From assembly GCF_014207705.1 (NCBI RefSeq), contig NZ_JACHIU010000001.1, positions 1,364,001-1,428,000 on the forward strand: a stretch of DNA of 64,000 nt. The letters run 5' to 3'. Position numbers and translations under genes: made by a program. This DNA comes from Sphaerisporangium rubeum. Lineage in GTDB: Bacteria > Actinomycetota > Actinomycetes > Streptosporangiales > Streptosporangiaceae. Within the stretch, counting starts at the first letter, position 1. Each line of letters begins with the position of its first letter. The notes under the pieces were generated by a model, which ran no database searches, was not told where the DNA came from, and saw only the letters and a list, made by a program, of their open reading frames with translations. Positions 27,358-37,644 of this stretch are shown piece after piece.

Positions 27358-29580
27358 ATGAAGCACTGGGGTGACCTCTCACAGGACGCCGCCGACCACA
27401 TGACGGCCGGGTCGGTCCTCGACCACGCCGAGCTGGCCGTGGTCGTCACCGACCGTTTCAGCAACGTCCTGTACTGGAATCCCTTCGCCGAGCGGCTCTT
27501 CGGCCAGGCCGAGCGGCCGGCCGGCGCCGAGCGGGCCGCGCCGTCCTTAGGGATCATGGAGAAGGACCACCCCCTCGCCATCGAGCTCGCCAAGCACGTG
27601 CTCAAAGGCGGGGTGTGGGAGGGCACGTTCGACATCTCACGCGCGGACGGCTCCATCATCTACGTCCGGGCCCAGGCCGTCCCCCTGCGCCACACCACCG
27701 GCTCGGTCACCGGCATCGTCATCACCGCGCGTGAGGCGATGCGCAGCAACGAGCGCGAGAAGGACCGCTTCGGGCTGCTGGAGCGCATCGGCGAGCGTCT
27801 CGCCGGGTCGCTGCACGTCGGCGAGACCCTGAGCCGCGTCGCCGAGATGCTCGTGCCGCAGTTCGCCGACCACTGCTTCATCGAGCTCACCGAGGGTGAG
27901 CGGCTCATCCGCAAGGTCTCCACCCACGTCAAGGGCTGGACACCTCCACCCGGCACCTGGAAGCCGGTCGGCTCCGACATCCGCTACCCGCCGGGCCACT
28001 ACGCCGAGATCGCGCTGCGCCGTCAGGAGACCATCCTCGTCGAGGACTTCGCGCAGAGCGGCTACCCGGCGGTCAGCGAGGCGAGCAGCAGGCTGTGCGG
28101 CGAGATCGGCATGACGTCCGCCATCGTCGCGCCGCTGTGCGCCAGAGGCATGACGCTCGGGTTGATGTACCTCGGCCTGTCCAACCTCACCGACCGCCGC
28201 TCGCCGCACTACGACGCCTTCGACCGTGACTTCGTGGGGGCCATCGCCACCCGCGTCGCCATCGCCATCGACAACGCTCTGCTGTTCGAGGAGGAGCGGC
28301 ACACCGCCGAGTCCTTCCAGAAGTACCTCCTGCCGCGCGCGCTGCCGCAGCTCGACGGCCTGGAGATCGCCGTGCGGTACGAGCCCGCCGCGCCGCTCGC
28401 CTCCCACGGCCAGGGCATCCAGACCCAGGTCGGCGGCGACTGGTACGACGTGATCCCGCTGTCGGCGGGCCGGGTCGGCATCGTCATCGGCGACGTCGAG
28501 GGCCGCGGCGCCAAGGCCGCCGCCGTCATGGGCCAGCTGCGTGCCGCGCTGCGCGCGTTCGCGCAGGACGACAAGCCGCCGGCCGACATCCTCGCGCGGC
28601 TCGACGAGTGGACCCGCGTCGTCGCCGCGCCGGACGACGACGCGTTCGGCGTCGGCGTCCCCCCCATCGTGACCTGCCAGTACCTCGTGTACGACGCATG
28701 GTCGCGCCAGTTGTCGTTCGCCAACGCCGGCCACGCTCCGCCGCTGCTGATCGTCGACGGCACGGTCACCGAGCTCGACATCTCCGAGGTCGGCCAGCCG
28801 CTCGGCGTCAGCGCCAAGGGCATGCACGCCGACCTCGTGTACAAGGAGGAGACCCGGGTGCTGCCTCCCGGCGCCGCGCTCCTGCTGTACACCGACGGCC
28901 TGCTCGACCGCCGTCCGGCCCGTGAGTCCGGCGACCCGCAGCTCAGCTACGACGAGATGCTCGGCGCGCTGCGCGAGCAGGTCGCCAAGGTCTCCACCGA
29001 GAGCGTGGAGCGCATCGCCGACGCCGCGACCGACGCCATCCCCGGCGAGATCGACGACGACATGGCGATCCTGGTCATCCGGTCGGCCGGCAAGGAGCTC
29101 GCCTACGAGGAGCGCACCTTCCCCGCGCAGCCCATCATGGTCGGCGAGGCCCGGCGCATGGCCGCCGAGGCCTTCACCGGCTGGGGTGTGCCGGAGGACA
29201 GCGCGGAGCTCGCCTGCCTGCTGGTCTCCGAGGTCGTCACCAACGTCGTGCTGCACGCCGCCGGTTCGAGCGTCCCCCGGCGCGAGCTGATCATGATGGA
29301 CGGCCCTCCGTTGCCGTTCGACGAGTCATGGGACGTCCCCGGCCTGGACAACGACGTGGTGAACGAGAAGGAGTTCACCCTGCGCCTGCGCCGCGGCGAT
29401 GAGTCGGTCTGGGTCGAGGTCTTCGACCAGGACCTGCGCCTGCCGCGCATCCGCAGCGCCGGCGAGAACGACGAGGGAGGCCGCGGCCTCTACCTGGTCG
29501 ACCAGCTCGCGCGCCGCTGGGGTTCGCGGCCCACCAAGGAAGGCAAGGCCGTCTGGTTCGAGATCCCCACCCGCCGCTGA
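27358..29580 (+). CDS. PAS-GAF-PP2C (SpoIIE-type) phosphatase with C-terminal HATPase domain
   Basis: A 740-aa multidomain regulator from ATG 27358. PAS at about 22-130 (VVVTDRFSNVLYWNPFAERLFG), GAF at about 145-310, PP2C/SpoIIE phosphatase at about 345-585 with GGDWYDVIPL, GDVEGRG and the metal-site DDDMAILV, then a GHKL ATPase of anti-sigma kinase type at about 615-738 (N-box EVVTNVVLHA, later DEGGRGLYLVD). One protein thus holds both the phosphatase and the kinase of a partner-switching system. Its targets would be STAS proteins such as those at 13229 or 18311. The start has a weak ribosome site; the frame is open further upstream to 27214. Confidence 0.88.
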   Translation: MKHWGDLSQDAADHMTAGSVLDHAELAVVVTDRFSNVLYWNPFAERLFGQAERPAGAERAAPSLGIMEKDHPLAIELAKHVLKGGVWEGTFDISRADGSIIYVRAQAVPLRHTTGSVTGIVITAREAMRSNEREKDRFGLLERIGERLAGSLHVGETLSRVAEMLVPQFADHCFIELTEGERLIRKVSTHVKGWTPPPGTWKPVGSDIRYPPGHYAEIALRRQETILVEDFAQSGYPAVSEASSRLCGEIGMTSAIVAPLCARGMTLGLMYLGLSNLTDRRSPHYDAFDRDFVGAIATRVAIAIDNALLFEEERHTAESFQKYLLPRALPQLDGLEIAVRYEPAAPLASHGQGIQTQVGGDWYDVIPLSAGRVGIVIGDVEGRGAKAAAVMGQLRAALRAFAQDDKPPADILARLDEWTRVVAAPDDDAFGVGVPPIVTCQYLVYDAWSRQLSFANAGHAPPLLIVDGTVTELDISEVGQPLGVSAKGMHADLVYKEETRVLPPGAALLLYTDGLLDRRPARESGDPQLSYDEMLGALREQVAKVSTESVERIADAATDAIPGEIDDDMAILVIRSAGKELAYEERTFPAQPIMVGEARRMAAEAFTGWGVPEDSAELACLLVSEVVTNVVLHAAGSSVPRRELIMMDGPPLPFDESWDVPGLDNDVVNEKEFTLRLRRGDESVWVEVFDQDLRLPRIRSAGENDEGGRGLYLVDQLARRWGSRPTKEGKAVWFEIPTRR

Positions 29581-29586
29581 CCCGGC

Positions 29587-29751
29587 TCAGCGGAAGGTCT
29601 GGGTGTACACGGCCAGGATCACGACCATGAAGGTCAGCATCACGCCGGTGTAGGCCATGGGGCCGAAGCGCAGGCGCCGCCTGACGCGGTTCAGGCCCCA
29701 CGCGAACAGGAACGCCAGGAAGATCAGCAGGATCAGCCCGCCGTTGTCCAC
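29587..29751 (-). CDS. Small two-TM membrane protein
   Basis: A 54-aa protein from GTG 29751, chosen because GGAGG lies eight bases upstream; longer in-frame readings reach 29835. The layout is a short acidic lead (VDNGG), TM1 about 5-20, a basic loop (NRVRRRLRFG), and TM2 about 34-51. The positive loop places both termini outside. It is convergent with and only six bases from the phosphatase gene. Family not recognised; small membrane proteins of this shape are widely conserved in actinobacteria, but no function is known to me. Confidence 0.6.
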   Translation of the reverse strand: MDNGGLILLIFLAFLFAWGLNRVRRRLRFGPMAYTGVMLTFMVVILAVYTQTFR

Positions 29752-29944
29752 CGCCACCGCCTCCACGAAAACCTTCGCTACCGCAGACCAGTATGCGGCG
29801 CTTCGGCGTCCGGCGCGCGAACGGCGCGGCGGCACCGGGAAACCCAGAAGGACAAACTACGTAAATCACCGCATGTTGGCGTGCGGACACATCCGACCTA
29901 TAGAGTCTGGCGCGTCGCCTGACCCGACCTGACCGAGGAGGGGG

Positions 29945-30873
29945 ATGTCCATCTCGCCGCTGTCCCTGCCGCAGCCACCCCAGAAGGCACCGGAGTTCGG
30001 ACGGGACGCGCTGGTCGTCTGCGAGAGCCTCGTGCGCATCTACCAGTCCGGCTCGGTCGAGGTGCAGGCGCTGCAGGGGCTCGACCTGGTCGTCGAGAGC
30101 GGCGAGATGATCGCCATCGTCGGCGCGTCCGGCTCGGGCAAGTCGACCCTGCTGTCCATCCTCGCCGGCATCGACGCGCCGACCGCGGGCCGTGCGCGCG
30201 TCGACCGGTGGAACCTGCTGGCCATGTCACGGGCCGACCGCGTGCACTACCGGCGGCACACCGTCGGGTTCGTCCGGCAGCAGACGTCATCCAACCTCCT
30301 GCCGTACCTCACCGCCAGGCAGATGATCGACCTGCCGATGACGGCGGCCCGCACCCCGGCTCGCACACGCCGCGAACGCGCCGTCGAGCTGCTCGACACC
30401 CTCGGCGTCGGGGCCTGCGCCGACCGCCGTCCCGGCCAGATGTCCGGCGGACAGCAGATGCGGGTCGCCATCGCGGTGGCCCTCGCCAACAGTCCGCGCG
30501 TGCTGCTGGCCGACGAACCGACCGGCGAGCTGGACACCGCGACCTCCGCCGAGGTCTTCGCCGCGTTACGCGACGTCAACCGGCACTTCGGCGTCACCGT
30601 CGTCATCGTCACCCACGATCCCGAGGTCAGCGGCCAGGTCGAGCGGACCGTCGCGATCCGGGACGGACGCACCAGCACCGAGGTGCTGCGCCGCACCGCC
30701 ACCGGCGACGACGGCGGCACCCACGTCATCGCCGAGGAGTACGCCGTGATGGACCGCGCGGGACGGGTCCAGGTGCCCCGTGACTACCGTGAGGCGCTCG
30801 CGCTGACCAGACGGGTCCGGCTGGCCCTCGAATCCGACCATGTCACGATCCACCCCGACCTCGACGGTGACGC

Positions 30874-30877
<4 letters not shown>
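29945..30877 (+). CDS. ABC transporter ATP-binding protein, MacB/LolD type, with C-terminal extension
   Basis: A 310-aa ATPase, first gene of a four-gene operon, starting at ATG 29945 behind GAGGAGGGGG. It has Walker A GASGSGKST, Q-loop FVRQQ, signature MSGGQQMRVAI, Walker B VLLADEPTGELD and switch IVTHD. After residue 225 come about 75 extra residues including VMDRAGRVQVPRDYREAL, a segment found in actinobacterial ATPases that pair with large FtsX permeases. It probably energises export or extraction at the membrane together with the second ATPase and the two permeases below. Confidence 0.92.
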
Positions 30878-31569
<692 letters not shown>

Positions 31570-31588
31570 CGCGGATCTGGAGCGGTAC

Positions 31589-34500
31589 GTGCTGAGGGTG
31601 CTCGGCCTGCGCGCGCGGGCCCAGTGGCCGCTGCTCGCGGCGCTGCTCGCGGTCGTGATGGTCGGCCCCACGCTGCTCGGCACCTGCGCGCTCCTCGTCA
31701 CCAGCACCGCCGAGCGAGCCCTGGAGACCGCGGCGTCCCGTGCCTCCGCCGCCGACACGGCCGTCACCGCCTACATCGTCACCGTGCGCGGGCCGGACGC
31801 GCGGTCCGTCGCCGAGGACACCCGCGGCCTGCTCACCTCGGCACTCACCCCGTTCACCACCACGACGGCCACGCGCGCGTCGTCCCTGCTGCGGTCGATC
31901 CCCGGCACCGGCCGCGACGGACCGGCGGACGTGACCTACCTGTCCGGCATGGACGGACTGAAGTCCCGCGCGCGGCTGACCGCCGGACGCTGGCCCTCGC
32001 CTGGCGCCGCGCCGCTCGAAGCCGTCGTGCTGGAGTCCACCGCGCGGATGCTCCGTCTCCGCGTCGGCGACCGCGTGAAGCTCGGCCCCGAGCTGACCAG
32101 AGAGCCCGCGCCGCCGACCGACGTGACCGTCGTCGGCGTCGTGCGTCCCCTGCCGGCCGCCGGCTGGGACCGCGACCCGCTGTCGGCGGCGGGTTTCGAC
32201 CTCGCCTACAACGACGGCCGGTCAGGCAAGCCGGTCCGCGCCTACGGGCCCTTCCTCCTCGACCTCACCGACATGCTCGCCGGCGGCTCCACCATCGACC
32301 GCATGGAGGTCGTCGCTCAGCCCGACCTGTCGGCGCCGGACCGCCGCGACCTCGACACCGTCGCCGCCGCCGTGCTCGGCGCCGACCGCCGCCTCGAACG
32401 CATCCTCGGCGACCGGATACGCATCGAACGCGTCGCCTCCGCGCTGCCGGGGACCCTGCTGGCCGCACGCGAGCAGCAGCAGGTCACCACCGCCACCGTG
32501 CTGGCCGTCGCGCTGCTCGGCAGCGTGCTCACGGCCGCCGCGCTCGCTCTCGCGGGCCGCCTCGTCGCCGCCGTACGGGCCGGGGAGATCGCTCTGCTGT
32601 CGGCCATGGGGGTGAGCCGGGGCCAGCTCGCCGCCGCCGCGGCCACCGAGGCCGCGATCCTCGCCGTGCTCGCCACCGCGCTCGCGATCCCCGCGTCGTC
32701 CCTGCTGCACTCCTTGCTCACCCACCTGCCGCTGATGGCCGGCGCCGGCCTCGCCGTCCCACCGGCCGTGACCGGCGTCCAGGCGGTCACCGTCGCCGCC
32801 GGGGTGCTGGCCCTCGCCGTGATGCTCGTGTTCCTCGCGGTACGGCCCTCGGCCGCGCCGGGTGAGCGCCGCGGCCGGCGTGAGCTGCTGGCCAGGTCCG
32901 GCGCCGACCTGCTGCTCGTGGTGTTCGCCGCCGTCGGCTGGTGGCAGCTCTACGCGCAGCCCACCGGTTCCAGCGCGCGCACCGACGCCGTGCGCGTGCT
33001 CGCTCCAGCGCTGCTGCTCACCGCCGGCCCCGTGCTGGCGCTGCGCCTCGTCACTCCCGCGCTGCGCGGCGCCGACCGGCTGGCCCGCCGCGCACGCGGA
33101 CTGGTCGTCCCACTGGCCACACTAGAGGCGGCCCGCCGGCCGCAGGCGGTCGCCGCGGGCCTGCTGATCGGCCTGGCCTGCGCGGCCTGCACGTTCGGGG
33201 TCGGCTTCGACGCGACGTGGCAGCGCTCGCAGCGCGACCAGGCCGCGCTGTCGGTCGGCACCGACCTCGCGCTGCCGCTCGCCGTCCCGCCGGTCACCGG
33301 TCAGGGAGCGGACGTCGCCGCGGCCACCGGGGGAGTGGTGAGCCCGGCCACCGACCGCGGCATCGCGGTCGGACAGTGGCTCGGCGACGCCGGCGAGCCG
33401 TCACGGCTGATCGCCGTGGACGCCACCCGCGCGGGGGCTCTGCTGCGCGGCCGGCTGGACGACGGACGCGCATGGAACGACGTGGGGGCCGCGCTCGCGC
33501 CGCCGGCCCCCGTCGCCGGCGTGCCGGTCCCGTCCGGCGCCACGCTCACCATGACCGGCACGGCGACCGGGCACACGGCGCTCGCGGTGACCCCCCGGCT
33601 GCTGGTGCAGGACGCCACGGGCCTGCGCACCCCCTGCACCGGGTCCCCTGTGCCGCTGGACGGCGAACCGCATCCGCTGCCGCCGTGCGCGAGCGACACC
33701 GGCCTGGAGGTGGTCGCGGTGTCCCTGCCGGTCATGCTCGACTCGACCTCGCCGGCCAACGCCGACCGCTCGTCCTGGGACCCTCTCGGCTTCGGTGAGG
33801 TCACCATCTCCGTCACTCTCGGCGTACCGGGATCGGCCGCCAAAGCCGGCGAGTGGACCGCGACCTCGCTCCAGCCCGCTCCCCAGTACCTTTTCAAGCA
33901 GACCGCGGCCGTCACCGGCGCCGCGCTGAAGATGACGGCGACCGTCAACCTCGCCGGCCCCCCGGACGCGGCCCGCACTCTCGTCGCCACCGCGTTCCCC
34001 GACCCCGGTGCGATCCCCGTGGCCGTGACCAGCCGCTTCGCCGACAAGCTCGGCGTCAGACCGGGCTCGCAGCTCAGCCTCACCGTCGGCGTGTTCCCCG
34101 TGCAGGTCAGCATCGCCACCGTCCTGCCGGTCATCCCCTCGGCCCCCGGCGCCGCCGCCGTGCTCGCCGACATCGACAACCTGTCCCGGGCCCTCGTCAC
34201 CGCAGGCAACTTCGACTCCCCGGTGGACGCCTGGTGGGTCGGCGGCCCCACCGTACGCGACGCCGCCGCGCGTGCCACCGCGCTCGGTCTCGGCGCCGTC
34301 ACCACCCGCGCCGGCGAGGAGGCCCGGCTGTCCAGCGGCCCCCTGCGCGCGGGGCTGCCGGCCGCGCTGCGGCTGCTCGTCCCCGCCGCCGTGCTGCTGC
34401 TGCTGACCGGCGTCATCCTGCACGTGACCTGCGACGTGCAGGCCCGTGCTCTCGAAGTGGCGCGGCTGCGCGGCATCGGCATGTACCGGCGGGAGATCCG

Positions 34501-34774
34501 CACGGTGCTGCTCGGCCAGCACGTCGGCATCCTGCTGCCGCTGGTGGCGGCAGGCGCGGCGGCAGGCGCGCTCGCCACCTGGGTCGTCGCACCGCTGCTC
34601 GTCCGCTCCGACACCGGCGCCGCGCCGCTGCCGGCCGCACTGCCGAGCTGGCCGTGGGCCGCGGAGGCAGGCCTGGTGGCCCTGCTGCTGCTCGGCTGCA
34701 CGGTCGCGGTGACCGCCGTGGTCACCGTGCAGGCGAGACGCGCCGACGTCGCGCACCTACGGGTGGCGTCATGA
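31589..34774 (+). CDS. Large FtsX-like ABC permease
   Basis: A 1061-aa permease starting at GTG 31589 with GGAGCGG upstream. TM1 is near residues 10-32; a first FtsX module with three TM segments lies at about 300-420; further TMs follow near 430-540; a long extracellular domain (about 545-925) contains few cysteines; a second FtsX module ends the chain (about 928-1055). In the MacB superfamily such proteins use mechanotransmission to move lipoproteins, peptides or antibiotics across or out of the membrane. This is twice the usual FtsX length, as expected for duplicated-module actinobacterial forms. The next permease gene overlaps its stop (ATGA). Confidence 0.88.
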   Translation: MLRVLGLRARAQWPLLAALLAVVMVGPTLLGTCALLVTSTAERALETAASRASAADTAVTAYIVTVRGPDARSVAEDTRGLLTSALTPFTTTTATRASSLLRSIPGTGRDGPADVTYLSGMDGLKSRARLTAGRWPSPGAAPLEAVVLESTARMLRLRVGDRVKLGPELTREPAPPTDVTVVGVVRPLPAAGWDRDPLSAAGFDLAYNDGRSGKPVRAYGPFLLDLTDMLAGGSTIDRMEVVAQPDLSAPDRRDLDTVAAAVLGADRRLERILGDRIRIERVASALPGTLLAAREQQQVTTATVLAVALLGSVLTAAALALAGRLVAAVRAGEIALLSAMGVSRGQLAAAAATEAAILAVLATALAIPASSLLHSLLTHLPLMAGAGLAVPPAVTGVQAVTVAAGVLALAVMLVFLAVRPSAAPGERRGRRELLARSGADLLLVVFAAVGWWQLYAQPTGSSARTDAVRVLAPALLLTAGPVLALRLVTPALRGADRLARRARGLVVPLATLEAARRPQAVAAGLLIGLACAACTFGVGFDATWQRSQRDQAALSVGTDLALPLAVPPVTGQGADVAAATGGVVSPATDRGIAVGQWLGDAGEPSRLIAVDATRAGALLRGRLDDGRAWNDVGAALAPPAPVAGVPVPSGATLTMTGTATGHTALAVTPRLLVQDATGLRTPCTGSPVPLDGEPHPLPPCASDTGLEVVAVSLPVMLDSTSPANADRSSWDPLGFGEVTISVTLGVPGSAAKAGEWTATSLQPAPQYLFKQTAAVTGAALKMTATVNLAGPPDAARTLVATAFPDPGAIPVAVTSRFADKLGVRPGSQLSLTVGVFPVQVSIATVLPVIPSAPGAAAVLADIDNLSRALVTAGNFDSPVDAWWVGGPTVRDAAARATALGLGAVTTRAGEEARLSSGPLRAGLPAALRLLVPAAVLLLLTGVILHVTCDVQARALEVARLRGIGMYRREIRTVLLGQHVGILLPLVAAGAAAGALATWVVAPLLVRSDTGAAPLPAALPSWPWAAEAGLVALLLLGCTVAVTAVVTVQARRADVAHLRVAS

Positions 34775-37524
34775 GGATCCCCCGGCTCCCCGTCCTGCAC
34801 TGGCCGAGCGTACGCGGCCGGGCCCGCGCCGACGCCGGGCCCCTGCTGCTGGTCGCCGCCGTCGTCGTGGTCGTCACGCTGCTGGCCGGCGCCGTACCGC
34901 CGCTGATGCGCGCCACCGCCGACGCCGCCGTACAGGACGCCGTCCGCCGCGCCGGCACCGACGCCGACGTCACGGCGCACGCCAACTGGGAACGCGACGA
35001 CGGGCCCGGCGGTGGCCGCGCACGCCAGCCGCAGCTCCCCGAGGACATCGACACCTTCCGCCAACACGCGGTGGACAACCTCGACCCCACGCTGACCGCC
35101 GCGCTGCGGGCTCCCGTGGCCAGCGCCACCAGCGTCCCGCTCAAGATCACCGACGGTAGCGTGCTGCGCACCTTCACGCTCGCCTACCTCGCCGACGACA
35201 ACGGCGGCCCCCGGGTCACCTGGGTCGAAGGCGGCCCGCCGAAGGCCTCGGTCACCACCCCGGGCGGCATCGCCGAGATCCCCTACCAGGCGCCGCCATG
35301 GCCGGTGCAGGTCGGCCTGTCCGAGGCCGACGCCAAGGCCCTCGGCCGCGGGCCAGGCGACGACATCCCGCTCATGGACGACAACAGGCAAGTCAAGAAG
35401 GTCAAGGTCAGCGGGGTCTTCCGGCCCGCCGACCCCGCCGACCCCGCTTGGCGGCTCCTCCCCTGGCTGCTGAGCCCCGCCAAGGGGGCCGACGGCATCG
35501 GCAGCACCCGCCTCGCCGGCCTGCTGTCCCGAGACTCCCTTCCGGACGCACGCCTCGCCCTGGAGCCGGAGCAGTTCGACCGCGCCGTCTCGTTCAGCCC
35601 CGACGCCTCTGTGCTCGACCTGAAGGCCGCCGAGGCGCTCACCACATCGGTGGTCGGGCTCAAGGCCAACTCCAGCTCCTCGGCCGTCTTCGACAGCTCC
35701 CTGAAGTGGGCCACACAGCTCGACAACGTGCTGGTGGACATCCGCACCAGGGTCGCCGCCATGTTCGCGCAGTCGTCGGTCCTGCTCACCGGCATACTCG
35801 CCGCCGCGGTCCTCGTCCTGCTGCTCGCCGCCGAGCTGCTGGTCCGCAGACGGGCCCCCGGGCTGACCGGCGCCAGGCAGCGAGGCGCGGGCCTTCCCGA
35901 TCTCGCCGCCGAACTGCTCCTGGAGTCCACTCTGGTCGCGCTGGCCGCCGCCGCGACCGGGCTGGCGCTGGCCGGCCTGGTCGCCCCCGGCACCTCCCTG
36001 GAGTGGGCCGTACCGGTGGTGGTGGCCGCCGTCGTCGCGGGGCCCGCGTTCGGTGTGCTCGCCGCCGCACGGGCCACCCGCGACAAACGCGTCCCCGCCA
36101 ACCGGGCCGCGCGCCGCTCGGCCGAGCGCACCGTGCAACTGCGCCGCGCCACCGTCGAGGTCGCGGCCATGATCACCGCGGTCGCCGCGTTCGTCGCGCT
36201 GTTCCAGCGTGGCATCGTGCCGGCCGGCACCGCCGCCGACGCGACCGGACAGGACGGCGGCGCGTCGTTGCCGGCGAGCGCGCCGGCCCTCGGCGTCGTC
36301 GCCGGCACGCTCCTGCTGCTGCGGCTGCTCCCCGCCGGCACGGGTGCCGCGCTGAAGCGCGCGCTGCGGTCACGCCGGCCGCTCGCGGTGTTCGGCTCGG
36401 CGCGCGCCGTCGCGACGTCCGCGCGCGTGCTGCCGCTCATGATCCTCGTGACGTCCGCCGCGCTCGCCTCGTACGCCTTCACCTTGGACGCCACGGCGGG
36501 ACGCGGCATGGAGGACGGCGCGTGGCGCACCGTCGGCGCCGACGCGCGCCTCGACATGGCCTCCGTCGCGGCCGGCTCGACCGCCGCCGTCGCCGAGCGC
36601 GTCGCGGCCGCACCGGGAGTCACGCAGGCACTCGCCGGACAGGTCAGCGAGTTCACCCGCGTCTCCACGCCGGACGCGTTCGTCCAGCCGCGCCTGGTGG
36701 TGGTGGACACGCGCGCGCTCCGGCGGCTGGAGGCCGCCACGCCACTGCCGAAGACCCCCGGACTCGACCGGCTCGCGGCGGCCGGCACCGGCGATGTCCC
36801 CGCGCTGGTGCGCTCGTCGGACGGCACCCTGCGGCCCGGCATGAAGCTGCGGCTGCTGCGCGCCGACGCGCCACCCATCCCGCTGGTCGCCGTCGGCACG
36901 GCGCCGGCCATCGGCGACGCCACCGACCTCGTGCTCGTGGACGCCGCGGCGCTCACCGCGGCCGGCATGCCACCCGAGCCCAACACTATCTGGGTGACCG
37001 GCCCCGGCGCGGCGCGTGCCGTCGCGGCGAACGCCGTCGCCGCCGCACCGCTGGTCCGCGCGGACGTGCTGGAGGAACGGCGCGCGGCGCCGCTGACCTC
37101 GGGCCTGCTGCGGCTGGCCTGGGCCTCGGCCGCGATGCTCCTCGCGCTCGGGCTGCTCGGGCTCGCGCTCGGCGCCGCGGGAAGCGCGCCGGACCGCTGG
37201 CAGACCCTGACCCGGCTGCGCACCCTTGGACTTCGGCCACGCGACACCCGCTGGGTCGCCGCGGGTGAACTGCTGCCGCCGGTGGTGGCCGCCGCCGTGC
37301 TCGGTCCCCTGCTCGGGGTGCTGCTCGCGCGCCTGACGCTCGGCTCGCTCGCGCTGCGGCTGATCACCGGACAGACCACCGACCCGGCCCTGGTGCCGCC
37401 GTGGTGGTGGCTCGCGGTGATGGCCGCCGGCTTCGTGGCGGCGGTCGCCGTCGTGGTTCCCGTCGAGGCCGCGCTGCGCCGCCGCCGCAGGCTGAGCGAG
37501 GTGCTCCGCGCCGGCGGTTCGTGA
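34771..37524 (+). CDS. Second large FtsX-like ABC permease
   Basis: A 917-aa permease from ATG 34771, overlapping the previous stop codon. TM1 is at about 20-45, an extracellular region spans about 45-325, the first FtsX module is at about 325-450, and more TMs follow near 470-570. A second extracellular domain lies at about 575-770, and the final FtsX module at about 775-905 has the typical TLTRLRTLGLRPRD coupling segment. It is related in plan to the preceding permease but not closely similar in the visible sequence, so the two likely form a heterodimer. The operon ends before the repeat region at 37534. Confidence 0.88.
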   Translation: MRIPRLPVLHWPSVRGRARADAGPLLLVAAVVVVVTLLAGAVPPLMRATADAAVQDAVRRAGTDADVTAHANWERDDGPGGGRARQPQLPEDIDTFRQHAVDNLDPTLTAALRAPVASATSVPLKITDGSVLRTFTLAYLADDNGGPRVTWVEGGPPKASVTTPGGIAEIPYQAPPWPVQVGLSEADAKALGRGPGDDIPLMDDNRQVKKVKVSGVFRPADPADPAWRLLPWLLSPAKGADGIGSTRLAGLLSRDSLPDARLALEPEQFDRAVSFSPDASVLDLKAAEALTTSVVGLKANSSSSAVFDSSLKWATQLDNVLVDIRTRVAAMFAQSSVLLTGILAAAVLVLLLAAELLVRRRAPGLTGARQRGAGLPDLAAELLLESTLVALAAAATGLALAGLVAPGTSLEWAVPVVVAAVVAGPAFGVLAAARATRDKRVPANRAARRSAERTVQLRRATVEVAAMITAVAAFVALFQRGIVPAGTAADATGQDGGASLPASAPALGVVAGTLLLLRLLPAGTGAALKRALRSRRPLAVFGSARAVATSARVLPLMILVTSAALASYAFTLDATAGRGMEDGAWRTVGADARLDMASVAAGSTAAVAERVAAAPGVTQALAGQVSEFTRVSTPDAFVQPRLVVVDTRALRRLEAATPLPKTPGLDRLAAAGTGDVPALVRSSDGTLRPGMKLRLLRADAPPIPLVAVGTAPAIGDATDLVLVDAAALTAAGMPPEPNTIWVTGPGAARAVAANAVAAAPLVRADVLEERRAAPLTSGLLRLAWASAAMLLALGLLGLALGAAGSAPDRWQTLTRLRTLGLRPRDTRWVAAGELLPPVVAAAVLGPLLGVLLARLTLGSLALRLITGQTTDPALVPPWWWLAVMAAGFVAAVAVVVPVEAALRRRRRLSEVLRAGGS

Positions 37525-37533
37525 CGCGGGCCG

Positions 37534-37644
37534 GAAGCGGAACGACCGGCCCGTGATCTCTTCAGGAGCGGAAGACCTGACCGGTGAGGCGGAGGAACCG
37601 GCCGGTGATCTTGCTCAGAAGCCGAAGGACCGGCCGATGATCTC
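37534..37644. repeat. Degenerate copies of the acyl-CoA dehydrogenase 3' end
   Basis: The last nine codons of the minus-strand acyl-CoA dehydrogenase (37618-37644, encoding EIIGRSFGF) recur beyond its stop codon at 37586-37612 (would read KITGRFLRL) and 37534-37560 (would read EITGRSFRF); a weaker copy covers about 37565-37587. The segment lies between convergent genes and may also act as terminator DNA because each copy contains a CCGGCC core. Confidence 0.7.
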
